A stretch of 64,000 bases of DNA, taken from contig NZ_JAOWIF010000028.1 of the NCBI RefSeq assembly GCF_030332225.1, positions 186,001-250,000 on the forward strand, read 5' to 3'. Below the pieces are notes generated by a model. It searched no databases. It saw nothing but the letters and a program-made list of their open reading frames with translations, and had not been told where the DNA came from. Positions 62,296-64,000 of this stretch are shown here, in pieces. Position 1 is the stretch's first letter. Every line of letters starts with the position of its first letter. This DNA is from Citrobacter sp. Cu233. Lineage in GTDB: Bacteria > Pseudomonadota > Gammaproteobacteria > Enterobacterales > Enterobacteriaceae. A program made the position numbers and the translations under genes.

Positions 62296-64000
62296 TTAAT
62301 GTGCAGCTTCTGGCTTGTGCTTTTGCGCACTCTGGAAACCATAGGTCAGCTCATTTTTTTCTTTATCCAGCGCGACGGTAACCTGACCACCATCCACCAG
62401 CGAACCAAACAACAATTCGTTGGCCAATGGTTTTTTCAGGTTGTCCTGAACCACTCGTGTCATCGGACGTGCGCCCATTGCGCGGTCGTAGCCTTTTTCC
62501 GCCAGCCAGTTACGTGCTTCCTGACTCACTTCCAGAGAGACACCTTTCTGATCCAGCTGAACCTGCAGCTCGACAATAAATTTATCCACCACCTGATGAA
62601 TCACTTCAGTCGAGAGATGATCGAACCAGATAATGTTGTCGAGGCGGTTACGGAATTCCGGCGTAAACACTTTCTTGATTTCGCCCATCGCATCAGTACT
62701 GTTGTCCTGATGGATAAGCCCAATTGATTTACGCTCAGTTTCACGTACCCCGGCGTTGGTCGTCATCACCAGCACCACGTTGCGGAAATCCGCTTTACGC
62801 CCGTTATTGTCAGTCAGCGTACCGTTATCCATGACCTGCAGCAGCAGGTTAAAGACATCCGGGTGCGCTTTTTCAATTTCATCCAGCAGCAGTACAGCAT
62901 GCGGATGTTTAATCACCGCATCGGTCAACAAGCCGCCCTGGTCAAAACCGACATACCCTGGAGGCGCGCCAATCAAGCGGCTGACAGTATGACGTTCCAT
63001 ATATTCGGACATATCAAAACGCAGCAGTTCGATGCCCAGGGCTTTAGACAACTGCACCGTGACTTCGGTCTTACCGACGCCAGTCGGTCCGGCGAACAGG
63101 AACGAACCGACAGGCTTATGCTCATGACCCAGACCGGCACGGCTCATTTTGATCGCTTCGGTCAGTGCTTCAATGGCTTTATCCTGCCCGAATACCAGCA
63201 TTTTCAGACGGTTGCCCAGATTTTTCAGCGTATCACGATCGCTCTGCGAAACGCTCTTCTCCGGGATCCGCGCAATACGGGCTACGACAGATTCGATATC
63301 TGCCACGTTGACGGTTTTCTTGCGCTTGCTGACCGGCATCAGACGCGCACGTGCGCCTGCTTCATCAATCACATCAATCGCTTTATCCGGCAGGTGGCGA
63401 TCGTTAATGTATTTCACCGCCAGTTCGACAGCTGCACGTACCGCTTTGGCGGTGTAGCGAACGTCATGGTGCGCTTCGTACTTCGGTTTCAGACCGTTGA
63501 TAATCTGCACGGTCTCTTCCACTGACGGCTCAGTGATATCGATCTTCTGGAAGCGACGCGCTAACGCACGGTCTTTCTCAAAGATATTGCTGAACTCCTG
63601 ATAGGTGGTTGAACCTATCACACGAATTTTCCCGCTGGAGAGCAGCGGCTTGATCAGGTTAGCCGCATCCACCTGGCCGCCCGATGCCGCCCCCGCACCG
63701 ATAATAGTGTGGATCTCATCGATAAACAGAATGCTGTTAGTATCCTGCTCCAGTTGCTTCAGCAGCGCCTTAAAGCGTTTTTCAAAATCACCGCGGTATT
63801 TGGTACCCGCCAGCAATGAACCGATATCCAGAGAATACAGCGTACAATCAGCCATCACTTCCGGCACATCACCCTGGACAATACGCCAGGCGAGACCTTC
63901 GGCAATCGCCGTTTTCCCCACACCGGATTCTCCCACCAGCAGTGGGTTATTTTTACGACGACGACACAGTACCTGAATGGCGCGCTCCAGCTCTTTTTCC
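62296..64000 (-). CDS. clpA: ClpA, ATPase subunit of the ClpAP protease (3' part)
   Basis: The frame runs open to the window edge, so the gene is cut by the window, not broken; about 568 of some 758 residues are visible. The D1 ATPase begins at the edge (ELERAIQVLCRRRKNNPLLV, then Walker A GESGVGKT) with Walker B SILFIDEIH. The D2 ATPase has Walker A GPTGVGKTE, Walker B VLLLDEIEKAHPD and sensor MTTNAG. ClpA unfolds proteins and feeds them to ClpP, with N-end-rule substrates brought by ClpS. In E. coli, clpA is beside clpS, cspD and the serW tRNA, far from yegQ-cyaR; this placement is unusual. Confidence 0.97.
   Translation of the reverse strand, partial: EKELERAIQVLCRRRKNNPLLVGESGVGKTAIAEGLAWRIVQGDVPEVMADCTLYSLDIGSLLAGTKYRGDFEKRFKALLKQLEQDTNSILFIDEIHTIIGAGAASGGQVDAANLIKPLLSSGKIRVIGSTTYQEFSNIFEKDRALARRFQKIDITEPSVEETVQIINGLKPKYEAHHDVRYTAKAVRAAVELAVKYINDRHLPDKAIDVIDEAGARARLMPVSKRKKTVNVADIESVVARIARIPEKSVSQSDRDTLKNLGNRLKMLVFGQDKAIEALTEAIKMSRAGLGHEHKPVGSFLFAGPTGVGKTEVTVQLSKALGIELLRFDMSEYMERHTVSRLIGAPPGYVGFDQGGLLTDAVIKHPHAVLLLDEIEKAHPDVFNLLLQVMDNGTLTDNNGRKADFRNVVLVMTTNAGVRETERKSIGLIHQDNSTDAMGEIKKVFTPEFRNRLDNIIWFDHLSTEVIHQVVDKFIVELQVQLDQKGVSLEVSQEARNWLAEKGYDRAMGARPMTRVVQDNLKKPLANELLFGSLVDGGQVTVALDKEKNELTYGFQSAQKHKPEAAH

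Noticed and set aside
63934-63936. GTG codon at 63936 as the start of clpA
   Set aside because: The frame stays open to the window edge, and upstream codons encode conserved ClpA D1 sequence, so this is an internal valine codon.

Overview
The window is enterobacterial chromosome. Gene content and order match the galF to baeR-yegQ part of Escherichia, Salmonella and Citrobacter. The housekeeping proteins look close to, but clearly different from, those I remember from E. coli K-12 and Salmonella, so a Citrobacter-like relative fits best; no ribosomal RNA is present to settle it. Gene names rest on remembered family sequences and motifs, not on searches.

Layout. (1) 1-15.5 kb, minus strand: an AT-rich O-antigen cluster of the ABC-transporter type. 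It runs manC-manB-wzm-wzt-wbdD-like-small ORF-1337-residue triple glycosyltransferase-gmd-rmd/tld-like-wbdB-like-wbdC-like-membrane protein cut by the window edge. A JUMPstart/ops leader precedes it. No wzx or wzy is seen. GDP-mannose is made by ManB and ManC, converted by Gmd and a reductase to a GDP-6-deoxyhexose (D-rhamnose or 6-deoxy-D-talose), polymerised in the cytoplasm, probably capped by the WbdD-like kinase/methyltransferase, and exported by Wzm/Wzt. (2) 15.7-37.9 kb, minus strand: galF and the colanic acid operon wza to wcaM, with its own JUMPstart. Two usual members, wcaB and cpsG (manB), are missing and reduced to tiny in-frame scars, so the O-antigen manB is the only phosphomannomutase gene in the window. 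(3) 38.3-49.1 kb: yegH, asmA, dcd, udk, dgcE (yegE), alkA and yegD. (4) 49.1-49.3 kb: a Sib/Ibs type I toxin-antitoxin locus with a 19-residue toxin. (5) 49.5-60.5 kb, plus strand: mdtABCD-baeSR, six genes joined by overlapping or abutting stop and start codons. (6) 60.7-62.2 kb: yegQ (trhP) and the small RNA cyaR with a CRP site. (7) 62.3-64 kb: the 3' part of clpA, convergent with cyaR. In E. coli clpA lies far away, so this junction marks a chromosome rearrangement.

The most unusual points are the mosaic, gene-depleted colanic acid operon that appears to depend on the adjacent O-antigen cluster for phosphomannomutase, the three-domain glycosyltransferase with an inserted beta-rich module, the WbdD-like protein with a short coiled coil, and the cyaR/clpA junction.
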